Assembly: GCA_009885605.1 (NCBI GenBank)
Contig: VFKK01000082.1
Span: 1-18,484, forward strand
Reading direction: 5' to 3'
Length of the DNA: 18,484 nucleotides
From: Cyclobacteriaceae bacterium
GTDB lineage: Bacteria > Bacteroidota > Bacteroidia > Cytophagales > Cyclobacteriaceae
The translations under genes and the position numbers were made by a program. Below are positions 1-7,144 of the stretch, piece after piece. The notes below the pieces were generated by a model. The model saw only the letters and a program-made list of their open reading frames with translations, made no database searches and was not told the DNA's origin. How positions within the stretch are numbered: the stretch's first letter is position 1; each line of letters begins with the position of its first letter.

Positions 1-2
1 AA

Positions 3-389
3 GAATTACTACTTGAGAATGCACTGGCCTCAATAGATCGGTTTGCTAAAATCGAGTATATTTCAAATCCTAAAAAAGCGCTTATTCACCTTAAAGAGAA
101 CAGAGAAGAGATTTTCTTAATCATTTGTGATATAGATATGCCGATAATGAGCGGCTTGGAATTTAAAAAGGAAATTGAGAAGGACAGCTACCTGCGTGAA
201 AAATCCATTCCATTTGTCTATATCTCCAATAATGCCTCCGATAAGATGGTAAGAGATGCTTATGAGCTTAATGTGCAGGGCTATTTTAAAAAGCTTGAGT
301 CTATTGATGCTCAGGGCGAACTTCTAAATAAGATCATAAAATACTGGGCATCCTGCTTGCATCCGATTATGATTGCTCAAAAAAAATAA
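3..389 (+). CDS. Response regulator receiver domain protein, 5' end missing
   Basis: The reading frame is open from the left edge (first full codon at base 3) to the TAA at 387-389, so the gene begins outside the window; the ATG at 138 is internal. The visible 128 residues form most of a CheY-like receiver domain. The hydrophobic strand LIIC leads into DIDMPIMSG, where the first Asp (129-131) is the expected phosphoacceptor. The following strand FVYIS carries the Ser that replaces the usual Thr/Ser switch residue. GYFKK supplies the conserved Lys, but the usual Lys-Pro is Lys-Leu here. No output domain follows: the protein ends about 20 residues after this Lys. It is therefore a single-domain receiver, or the receiver is the last domain of a larger protein such as a hybrid kinase. 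The partner kinase is not visible. Confidence 0.85.
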   Translation, partial: ELLLENALASIDRFAKIEYISNPKKALIHLKENREEIFLIICDIDMPIMSGLEFKKEIEKDSYLREKSIPFVYISNNASDKMVRDAYELNVQGYFKKLESIDAQGELLNKIIKYWASCLHPIMIAQKK

Positions 390-557
390 AGATTTAATTA
401 ACCATATTGGAGCACCCTGTAACTTTTATAGATTAATTAGATGATTTTTATCCTAATTGTTTATAGATATTATTACTCACCTATGGGATTTGGTCAAAAA
501 TAAGGGTTAAATGAAGGCTAAGGACCTTTTTTTGTGCAAATGGTGTGCAAATAAAAA
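390..557. other. Intergenic region between the receiver gene and tRNA-Thr terminator
   Basis: AT-rich, with no reading frame that looks coding. A weak plus-strand hairpin (AAGG at 514-517 with CCTT at 525-528, followed by a T run) could end the receiver transcript, but the stem is only 4 bp. At 533-552 the 9-base word TGTGCAAAT occurs twice with an 11-base period. Function unknown. Confidence 0.4.
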
Positions 558-587
558 GGCACTTACAAGAAAATTCTTATAAGTGCC
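551..587 (-). terminator. Intrinsic terminator of tRNA-Thr
   Basis: Bases 558-570 pair with 575-587 (GGCACTTA at 558-565 with its perfect complement at 580-587, then one mismatch and four more pairs). On the minus strand the stem is followed by TTTTTAT. It begins 11 bases past the tRNA-Thr 3' end, which fits a monocistronic tRNA transcript. Confidence 0.8.
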
Positions 588-598
588 TGATAATTAAG

Positions 599-671
<73 letters not shown>

Positions 672-690
672 TTTTTTCATTCTAGTGGTG

Positions 691-722
691 CAAATATAGA
701 CCTTCTCGATATTCACTCCAAA
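691..722 (-). promoter_or_regulatory. Bacteroidota-type promoter for tRNA-Thr
   Basis: Read on the minus strand, TTTG (722-719) is followed by exactly 20 bases and then TATATTTG (698-691). This matches the known Bacteroidota primary sigma consensus (-33 TTTG, 19-21 bases, -7 TAnnTTTG) at every defined position. Transcription would begin roughly 10-15 bases before the mature tRNA 5' end at 671. Confidence 0.8.
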
Positions 723-770
723 CGCTCAGTGCCGAAATATGCTATCTCCCTTATTCTGAGTGAGATTAAT

Positions 771-2861
771 TTAAAACTCTTTCAGAATCGAAAGCTTCTT
801 CTTCAGTTTATCGATTTCCTCCTCTGCTTTCTGAATCTTGATATCAAACTGATCTCTCAATTTATCCGCAGTCTTGGAAGCAGCGAAGAAGTCAAGGTTG
901 TTTCTCCAAAGGGTCACGCTGTTTTCCAGATCAGTGATCTGCTTTCTGATTCCGTGTTCCTTCTTATTCAGGGTCTTCACTGAATTTGGATCCGCCTGGA
1001 TTTTGTTCAGATTCAATCGGAACATGAAATCTTCCTTATCCGAACCATGAGGGTTGAGTTTTTCAAGGTAGGAATCTACTGCAGCTTTGAACTGGGCCTG
1101 CATTTCTTTCATGTTCTTTCTTGGAACAAACCCTACCTCATTGAACTCTCCTATCAACTGCGTCAACTGCTCGTCATTCCCTGAATCAGCTCCTTCAGCA
1201 TCCTGAATTCGCTTGCAGATATCCTGCTTCTTCTTAAGGTTAGACTCAAACTCCGAGTTGGAAGCCTTATTGGTATTTCTGCGGCCCTCGAAGAAAGCAT
1301 CACAGGCAGCTTTGAATTTTTTGTAAAGTGCATCTCTGCTCTTTTCCGGCGTAGGGCCGAGTATTTTCCAATCTTGCTGCAACTTCATAAATGCATTTGC
1401 AGCATTTTGCCAGTCTGTGCTATCCTTCAGCTCTTCAGCCTTAGAAATCAAGGCTTCGGCATTCGCCTGATTGGTTGCCCGGATCTCATCCAATTCTTTG
1501 AAGAACAAATTCTTATTATGGAAAAACTGCTTGAATGCAGCCCAAAATGCCTTGTTTATATCCTTACCGGCTTCTCTTGGTACAGGACCTATTTTTTCCC
1601 AATTCTTCTGAATCTCAAGAATCTCCTTCGTCTTGGTATTCCAATCCTTGATTCGGTCGGCTTTGAAATCGATGAAAGATTTCAAAATCTCGATCAATGC
1701 TTCTTTATCGTCTTGATTCTTCTTGAAAACCTCTTTTTGATCCTCATAGAATTCCTTTCGACGGTCGTAGATCATGTCTGAAGCAGTTTTGAATCTGTTC
1801 CAGAGTGCCTCCTGGGCATCTCTTGGCACAGGACCAATATGCTTAAACTCATCATGAAGCTCGTTCAATGCCTTGATAGCATCTTTCAGATCTTTTACAT
1901 GGACGAGTGCCTCTGCCTTATCGCAAAGTTCATTCTTATGCTCAAGATTCTTCTTGCGATCTAGTTCTTTCAGTTCAAAGTAGATGCTTCGATTATCGTA
2001 AAAACGATCCATCAAGGCATTAAAACTTGCCCAAAGGCTTTTATTTTGAGCTATGGGGATTGGTCCGATTGATTTCCACTGATCCTGAATGGCTTTGATG
2101 GAAGACATACTCAATGTAGTCTCTTCACCGTCTACCAGGTCGCGCAGTTTATTGAGGAGTTCAGTTTTCACGGCAAGATTTTTCTCTTTTTGCCGCTCGG
2201 CCTCTTTTTTTAGAGAGCCTAACTGATTTCTGTATTCGAAGTAATGCTTATTAAACTCTCTTTCTTCGTCACTTGGACGAAATTCGAAATCGTCTTCAGA
2301 ACCTCCATCCGATTTGAATTTAGATAGAGCTTCTTCTTTGTCTTTATTTCCTAATTCGTCAAAAGCAGCTTTGATCTCATGGACCAGCTTATCTATCCTG
2401 ACGATATTTCCGTGGCTGATTTTATCCTTCAGCAGGTTTACAAGCTGGGGTTTTGAGAGCTGCGAAAGATTAATATGTTCTTCAGAATGCTCTTCGGAAT
2501 GTTCTTCTTCCGGAGCTGGCGAATGATCTTCCTGCATTTCAGCAACCTCAGTTACTGATTTGGAAGCAATTGGTTCCGGTGAAGATTCCTCAATTTCCTC
2601 TGGTGCAGCGTCTTCGGCGGGAATAATTTCATCAGCTATTGAATCTGTGTTTGCTTCCGGAGCTAACTCGGTCAGCTCGGATTCAACTTCGTTTTCTGCT
2701 TCTAAAACAGGTTCTTCCTGAACTTCCAAATCGGAAACTTCATCGGCAGAATCTTCGCTGTCTTGAGCATTGATTTCGCTGTTTATACTCTTCGCGTCTT
2801 CTTGTTCAGAAGCTTGAGTCACCTTGTCTTTTTCAGACAAATCGTTACTTTTCTCGGTCAT
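771..2861 (-). CDS. DUF349-repeat protein with acidic N-terminus
   Basis: 696 residues. Residues 1-130 are strongly acidic and low in complexity, rich in Glu, Asp, Ser and Ala, and include a small tandem HSEE repeat near 121-128. Five DUF349 repeats follow, each with a signature like WKxIGPVP followed by an Ala/Phe/Lys-rich helix ending in an aromatic and Arg/Asn. They start near residues 262, 339, 421, 498 and 573; the fifth is divergent (FNEVGFVP). The last 60 residues are a Lys/Glu-rich coiled coil. No signal peptide or membrane segment is seen, so it is probably cytoplasmic. DUF349 proteins are helical and their biochemical role is not established; I assign none. The start ATG follows a possible -7 box, TATTTTTG, by about 30 bases. 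Confidence 0.9.
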   Translation of the reverse strand: MTEKSNDLSEKDKVTQASEQEDAKSINSEINAQDSEDSADEVSDLEVQEEPVLEAENEVESELTELAPEANTDSIADEIIPAEDAAPEEIEESSPEPIASKSVTEVAEMQEDHSPAPEEEHSEEHSEEHINLSQLSKPQLVNLLKDKISHGNIVRIDKLVHEIKAAFDELGNKDKEEALSKFKSDGGSEDDFEFRPSDEEREFNKHYFEYRNQLGSLKKEAERQKEKNLAVKTELLNKLRDLVDGEETTLSMSSIKAIQDQWKSIGPIPIAQNKSLWASFNALMDRFYDNRSIYFELKELDRKKNLEHKNELCDKAEALVHVKDLKDAIKALNELHDEFKHIGPVPRDAQEALWNRFKTASDMIYDRRKEFYEDQKEVFKKNQDDKEALIEILKSFIDFKADRIKDWNTKTKEILEIQKNWEKIGPVPREAGKDINKAFWAAFKQFFHNKNLFFKELDEIRATNQANAEALISKAEELKDSTDWQNAANAFMKLQQDWKILGPTPEKSRDALYKKFKAACDAFFEGRRNTNKASNSEFESNLKKKQDICKRIQDAEGADSGNDEQLTQLIGEFNEVGFVPRKNMKEMQAQFKAAVDSYLEKLNPHGSDKEDFMFRLNLNKIQADPNSVKTLNKKEHGIRKQITDLENSVTLWRNNLDFFAASKTADKLRDQFDIKIQKAEEEIDKLKKKLSILKEF

Positions 2862-2890
2862 AAAAAGGTACTATTTTGTGGCAATATGGG

Positions 2891-2898
2891 CAAAAATA
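2891..2898 (-). promoter_or_regulatory. Possible -7 promoter box of the DUF349 gene
   Basis: On the minus strand TATTTTTG matches TAnnTTTG exactly, 30 bases before the start codon and just after the upstream gene's stop. No TTTG lies at the expected 19-21 base distance, so the call rests on the -7 box alone. Confidence 0.4.
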
Positions 2899-2908
2899 GC
2901 GATTATGC

Positions 2909-3478
2909 CTAATTTAATCTTGGGTCAAGGGGATAATTAGCGATTACCTGAAACTCCCCTCCCATGTTTTTCAGCAAGTTTCTCCAAAGTTCCTCCGGAG
3001 TATATTCGAATGTAAGAAGGTCAATTTCTGACCTGCAGATAATCCAGGTCTTTCCTTGCAATTCTTCTAGTAATTGACCTTCTCCCCACCCGCTGTATCC
3101 TAAAAAAAATCGGATGGAATCCGGATTTAATTGCCCTGTTTTTAATTTTTCGACGAGGGAATCAAAATCACCTCCCCACCAAAGATGTTTTCCAAGGGAA
3201 ACACTGCCCTCCAATTGGTGGTCTCCCATGTATACAAAATGCAGCGTATTTTGCTCCACAGGTCCTCCTACGAAGACCTCTTTTTCTAAAAATGCCAATT
3301 CTTCTACCAATTCTCCCAGTTTCAAAATCGAAGGTTTGTTGATGACCAAACCAAAACTGCCTTCCGTGCTATGCTCACAAAGAAGGACTACAGATCTGAC
3401 AAAATTTTCATCCTGAAGAAATGGTTCGGAGATCAAAAGATCACCTGCCTCAGGACTTTTTATTTCTCCTTCCTTCAT
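2909..3478 (-). CDS. YqgE/AlgH family protein (DUF179)
   Basis: 189 residues, the usual length for the family. The N-terminal block GDLLISEPFLQDENFVRSVV followed by LLCEH and GSFGLVINKP is the family hallmark. Later blocks FVGGPVEQ, RFFLGYSGWGEGQLLEEL and WIICR also match. The family is widespread and structurally known, but its biochemical role is unclear; the AlgH name comes from an alginate-regulation phenotype in Pseudomonas that need not apply here. It is soluble, with no signal peptide. The gene lies 47 bases before the DUF349 gene on the same strand. It has its own candidate promoter and is divergent from pdxH. Confidence 0.93.
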   Translation of the reverse strand: MKEGEIKSPEAGDLLISEPFLQDENFVRSVVLLCEHSTEGSFGLVINKPSILKLGELVEELAFLEKEVFVGGPVEQNTLHFVYMGDHQLEGSVSLGKHLWWGGDFDSLVEKLKTGQLNPDSIRFFLGYSGWGEGQLLEELQGKTWIICRSEIDLLTFEYTPEELWRNLLKNMGGEFQVIANYPLDPRLN

Positions 3479-3503
3479 ACATGGTTTTTAGGTTAATTTT
3501 TTA

Positions 3504-3533
3504 AAAATATAGACCATAATTTTTTAAATGCAA
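3504..3533 (-). promoter_or_regulatory. Candidate promoter of the yqgE-like gene
   Basis: On the minus strand TTG (3533-3531), a 19-base spacer and TATATTTT (3511-3504) match the Bacteroidota consensus apart from the last -7 base. A transcript would start about 20 bases before the ATG at 3478. Confidence 0.45.
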
Positions 3534-3577
3534 TGCCTATGGTACTTTTATCCATTAAAAAATTAGAAAATCAGGTA

Positions 3578-4213
3578 ATGAATATTTCCTCCATTCGTAA
3601 AGAATATACTTTAAAGTCTCTTGATATTAAAGATGCAAGTCCGAGTCCGATTACTCAGTTTAGAGAGTGGTTTGGGGAGGCTCTTCGGTCTGAAGTTTTG
3701 GAAGTAAATGCCATGTCGCTGTCTACTTTAGGATTGGATGGTTTTCCAAACGGAAGAATCGTCCTACTCAAAGAATTGGACCATGGTTTTGTCTTTTTCA
3801 CAAATTACCAAAGTGAAAAAGGAAGAGAACTTGAAGCATTAGGAAAAGGAGCTCTCACTTTTTATTGGGCTGAATTAGAGCGACAAATCCGAATCAAAGG
3901 TGTAATCGAGAAAATAAGTGCCGAGGAGTCTGATGCTTACTTTTTTTCAAGACCTTATGGCTCACAAATCGGTGCATGGACTTCTCCTCAAAGTCAGCCG
4001 ATCCAATCCAGAGAAGATTTGGATAAACGTCAGTCAGAAATTGAAGGAAGATTCAGCCCTGATACGATGAAAAGACCAGATCATTGGGGTGGTTACAGGC
4101 TGACGCCAATCAAAATAGAATTTTGGCAAGGAAGAGAAAGCCGCCTTCACGATAGAGTTCTCTATCAAAAAATGGAGGATAATTCGTGGGAAATTTCCCG
4201 TTTGGCTCCTTAA
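3578..4213 (+). CDS. pdxH: Pyridoxamine 5'-phosphate oxidase
   Basis: FMN-dependent oxidase that converts pyridoxine or pyridoxamine 5'-phosphate to pyridoxal 5'-phosphate, the last step of vitamin B6 synthesis and salvage; cytoplasmic homodimer. From the chosen start it has 211 residues, normal for the family. Recognisable blocks are RIVLLKELDHGFVFFTNYQS, KGRELE, ALTFYWAELERQIRIKG, SRPYGSQIGAWTSPQSQ, PDHWGGYRLTP, IEFWQGRESRLHDR and the conserved C-terminus RLAP. The frame opens at 3533, but the extra 15 residues (MPMVLLSIKK...) are not family-like and overlap promoter sequence of the divergent gene. A weak -7 like box (TACTTTTA at 3543) would also lie inside that longer version. I therefore place the start at 3578 (MNISSIRKEY). 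The stop codon directly abuts that of bshB1. Confidence 0.95.
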   Translation: MNISSIRKEYTLKSLDIKDASPSPITQFREWFGEALRSEVLEVNAMSLSTLGLDGFPNGRIVLLKELDHGFVFFTNYQSEKGRELEALGKGALTFYWAELERQIRIKGVIEKISAEESDAYFFSRPYGSQIGAWTSPQSQPIQSREDLDKRQSEIEGRFSPDTMKRPDHWGGYRLTPIKIEFWQGRESRLHDRVLYQKMEDNSWEISRLAP

Positions 4214-4933
4214 TTATTTAAGGTCAAAAAGGTCGTTGACACCAATGAAACGTTCCTTAGTAAATCCTTCCCCGTACTTGGTGAAAATTCTATGTCCTAA
4301 TTCTCTCGCTCTTGCCTCAATAAATGGCAAAAACTCCGGATCCGAAATAAAGCTCTTCGGCTCAGCACTGGAGGGATCATAAAATTGGGACTTAAATGCA
4401 AGTATGCTTTCTATCTTGGTTTGCCAAAATGGTGTAATATCCACGATAAAATCGGGCTCAACTAAATTGTTTTGGATATAATGGTAGACGAATTTGGGTC
4501 TCCATGGGGCCTGAATCTTTCCTTCGAAACTGGTTTCAATTGTTCGGAGTCCACTCATAAAACAGGCATTGGAGGCTAAACCAGAAGCTTTTCCATGGTC
4601 TGGGTGCCTGTCTGAAATGGCATTAGCCAAGACGATTTCCGGCTGATATTTTCGGATGATCTCAATCAACTTATGCTGATGCTCTTCGTCATCTTTAAAA
4701 TAAATGTCCCTGAAAGCGAGATTTTCACGGGCAGAAAGCTTTAGAATTTTTGCAGCATCATCTGATTCCTGAAGACGAATTTCAGGTGTGCCTCGGGTTC
4801 CCATCTCACCTTGGGTAAGGTCAACGATTCCAACTTTATATCCTTTGGCAATTTGAGAGGCGATTGTTCCGGAGCACCCAAGTTCAGCATCATCGGGATG
4901 CGCTGCTATCACTAAAATATCAAGTTTTGCCAT
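4214..4933 (-). CDS. bshB1: Bacillithiol biosynthesis deacetylase BshB1
   Basis: 239 residues of the LmbE-like zinc deacetylase family. BshB1 removes the acetyl group from N-acetylglucosaminyl-malate, the second step of bacillithiol synthesis. The zinc-site motif AHPDDAE is at residues 11-17 (His12, Asp15), and RHPDH at 109-113 supplies the third ligand, His113. The block DLTQGEMGTRGTPEIRLQE is typical of BshB1 rather than of general LmbE proteins. The gene is 26 bases behind the M23 peptidase gene and 3' to trxB on the same strand, probably one transcript. bshA and bshC are not in the window. It converges with pdxH with no spacer between stop codons. Confidence 0.93.
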   Translation of the reverse strand: MAKLDILVIAAHPDDAELGCSGTIASQIAKGYKVGIVDLTQGEMGTRGTPEIRLQESDDAAKILKLSARENLAFRDIYFKDDEEHQHKLIEIIRKYQPEIVLANAISDRHPDHGKASGLASNACFMSGLRTIETSFEGKIQAPWRPKFVYHYIQNNLVEPDFIVDITPFWQTKIESILAFKSQFYDPSSAEPKSFISDPEFLPFIEARARELGHRIFTKYGEGFTKERFIGVNDLFDLK

Positions 4934-4959
4934 TTTCCTTTTCTAAGGTATTAATGCCT

Positions 4960-6009
4960 TTATTTAACCTTGAGGTTCTGCCCTATTTTCAAAATACTTC
5001 TGGTGGAAATTCCGTTCGATCTGGTAAGCGCACCGACAGTTACTCCGTATTTTCTTGCAATTGAACCGAGATTTTCTCCCTTTCTGACACGATGGTAAGC
5101 ACTTGTTTTAGCTTTTACAACAGCTGCTGCAACATGCGTGAAAGTGGAAGCTGTAATCAGGTAGGTTTGATCTCTGATGATAGATTCCTTGAAGTCGTAA
5201 ACTCTTTCCGGATCAAAAGGAGATCCTTGAAAGCGGAGTTCATAATGCAAGTGCGAACCTGTGCTTCTGCCAGTGTCACCGCCTTTGCCAATCAAATCAC
5301 CGGCTTTCAATTCCTGACCTACGTCAACGAGTGTTTTTGACAAGTGACCATAAAGAGTCTCAAGTCCATTTTTATGCCGAACCAAGATGTAATAACCATA
5401 ACCGTAACGATCATATCCCACTACCCGGACAATCCCGTCAAAACCTGCGAATACCGGATCTCCGGTGTCTAAATCAAGGTCAACACCATAGTGCATACTT
5501 CTCCATCTTGGACCAAAAGGAGATGTAAGAGGAGTTGCATTTAGAGGAAGTTTCCAGTCATAGCCAAATCTCTGGTCATACAAACGGATGTTAACGCTAT
5601 CCTGAAATTTCTTAGGATCAAAATCGTAAATATTTATCTTTTTGGAGTCCCAAGTGGAAAAATGTTCAAAGGCGGTGATCCAAATGCTGTCTATTTGAAT
5701 TTCTTCCGACACTTTAACCAATTGATTGGTCGGTGCCCAAATAAGTGGATTTTGGTCTTCATTAACGATAGATCTGACCCGGGTCAAATTAACGTTATTT
5801 TCAAAAATGATTGAATCAGTGGTACTGGATAGAGTTCTGAGATAAGAATCCTGATCAATACCTCTTAACTCTATGTTTCTTCTTTCCTGTCCTGCAGGAG
5901 TTGTGGTATTGTTTTTCTTAATGATCTTCGGAAAAACCTGAGCATTGGCTTGAAAAGCACCAATGCTTAGAATTACTCCTATGAAAATTGATAGAAAGAA
6001 AGACCTCAT
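4960..6009 (-). CDS. Secreted M23 family peptidase with C-terminal LysM domain
   Basis: 349 residues. Residues 1-23 form a signal peptide (Arg, then a hydrophobic stretch, ending ANA-Q), so the protein is exported to the periplasm. Residues 24-150 are an uncharacterised linker region. The M23 metallopeptidase domain covers roughly 160-275: HYGVD gives zinc ligands His173 and Asp177, GHLS gives catalytic His222, and GSHLHYE gives His253 and zinc ligand His255. All the key residues are present, so it is probably an active peptidoglycan endopeptidase rather than a degenerate NlpD/EnvC-type activator. A LysM domain (about 305-349, YHRVRKGENLGSIARKYGV) would bind peptidoglycan. The gene starts 9 bases after the trxB stop, which indicates co-transcription. 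Confidence 0.92.
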   Translation of the reverse strand: MRSFFLSIFIGVILSIGAFQANAQVFPKIIKKNNTTTPAGQERRNIELRGIDQDSYLRTLSSTTDSIIFENNVNLTRVRSIVNEDQNPLIWAPTNQLVKVSEEIQIDSIWITAFEHFSTWDSKKINIYDFDPKKFQDSVNIRLYDQRFGYDWKLPLNATPLTSPFGPRWRSMHYGVDLDLDTGDPVFAGFDGIVRVVGYDRYGYGYYILVRHKNGLETLYGHLSKTLVDVGQELKAGDLIGKGGDTGRSTGSHLHYELRFQGSPFDPERVYDFKESIIRDQTYLITASTFTHVAAAVVKAKTSAYHRVRKGENLGSIARKYGVTVGALTRSNGISTRSILKIGQNLKVK

Positions 6010-6018
6010 GAATTGAGT

Positions 6019-6963
6019 TTAATGATTCTCTGTTTCGGCTAAATACCGTTCTGAGTCTAAAGCGGCCATACAACCAGTTCCCGCAGCAGTGACAGCTTGT
6101 CTATAGATATGATCTTGGGCATCTCCGCAGGCGAACACCCCTTCAATATTTGTTCTGGTACTTCCGGGAATAGTTTTGATATATCCGGCTTCATCCATGT
6201 GGATAAAACCTTTAAAGATATCGGTGTTGGGCTGATGACCAATAGCAACAAAGAAGCTAGAAATTGCCAATTCGTGCTTTTCACGGGTTTTGTTGTTAAA
6301 TAATCTCACGCCGGTAACTTCATCCTCCCCCAAGATTTCATCTGTTTCTGTATTCCAGAGTATCTCAATCTTTGGGTTATTTGCAACTCGCTTTTGCATT
6401 ATTTGGGAAGCTCGCATTTCGTCCTTACGAATGATCATGTAGACTTTACTGCAAATATTTGAAAGGTAAGAAGCCTCTTCACATGCTGTGTCTCCAGCCC
6501 CTACGATGGCTACTTCTTGTCCTTTGAAAAAGAAACCATCACAAACAGCACAGGCAGATACGCCTTTGCCATTCAATCTGGCTTCACTTTCTATTCCCAA
6601 CCATTTTGCAGAAGCACCGGTGGAAATGATTATGGTTTGAGCTTCAATCTTGATTTCTTCATCCACTGTCACTAGGTAAGGTTTGGAAGAAAAATCAACA
6701 TTTGTAACAAGACCATACCGCACTTGTGTACCAAATCTCTCTGCTTGTTTTCGAAAATCTTCCATCATCGCCGGACCAACTACTCCGTCCGGATACCCAG
6801 GATAATTCTCTACATCGTTTGTAATGGTGAGCTGACCGCCTGGTTGGCCTCCGGTATAAAGTATTGGATTCAAACCAGCTCTTGATGCATAAATAGCTGC
6901 TGTGTAGCCTGCAGGACCGGAACCGATAATCAGAACCTTGACCTTTTCAATTTCTTGATTCAT
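6019..6963 (-). CDS. trxB: Thioredoxin-disulfide reductase
   Basis: 314 residues, standard length. This flavoenzyme transfers electrons from NADPH to thioredoxin. The FAD-binding GSGPAG is at residues 14-19. The redox-active pair is Cys138-Ala-Val-Cys141 in CAVCDG, where most homologues have CATCDG. The NADPH-binding GAGDTA is at 155-160. The C-terminal FAD motif GVFACGDAQD is present. It heads a tight minus-strand cluster with the M23 peptidase and bshB1 genes. No thioredoxin gene is nearby. The 180 bases upstream contain the rpoD terminator and no clear promoter. Confidence 0.95.
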   Translation of the reverse strand: MNQEIEKVKVLIIGSGPAGYTAAIYASRAGLNPILYTGGQPGGQLTITNDVENYPGYPDGVVGPAMMEDFRKQAERFGTQVRYGLVTNVDFSSKPYLVTVDEEIKIEAQTIIISTGASAKWLGIESEARLNGKGVSACAVCDGFFFKGQEVAIVGAGDTACEEASYLSNICSKVYMIIRKDEMRASQIMQKRVANNPKIEILWNTETDEILGEDEVTGVRLFNNKTREKHELAISSFFVAIGHQPNTDIFKGFIHMDEAGYIKTIPGSTRTNIEGVFACGDAQDHIYRQAVTAAGTGCMAALDSERYLAETENH

Positions 6964-7105
6964 TAATAGGGTGTATTAAATCGAGTAAATTTTGTCAATT
7001 CTAACGCGGAAACAAAACACGCCTTTGTTAAAATTACCAAAGCAGCCTGTTTCAAGGTAGCTTTCAATAGTTTAGAAAGGAAAAAAATCAGTACTTCTTT
7101 TAACC

Positions 7106-7135
7106 AAAAAAAGGGTCTTGAGACCCCTTTTTCGA
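7106..7135 (-). terminator. Intrinsic terminator after rpoD
   Basis: GGGTCT (7113-7118) and AGACCC (7121-7126) form a stem flanked by A and T runs on both sides. On the minus strand it is followed by seven T. It lies about 20 bases after the rpoD stop codon and separates rpoD from trxB. The flanking runs mean it could work in both directions. Confidence 0.85.
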
Positions 7136-7144
7136 TTCCTTCTC

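Noticed and set aside
138..140. ATG as the start of the receiver gene
   Set aside because: It falls inside the DIDMP phosphorylation motif and the frame is open to the window edge, so the gene begins further left.
1374..1781. 135-residue plus-strand frame opposite the DUF349 gene
   Set aside because: It is antisense to well-conserved repeats and its protein is Leu/Ile/Phe-rich, typical of a shadow frame.
3533..3577. Longer pdxH start (ATG at 3533 or 3539)
   Set aside because: The added residues do not resemble the family's N-terminus and overlap the candidate promoter of the divergent gene; the ATG at 3578 gives the usual length.
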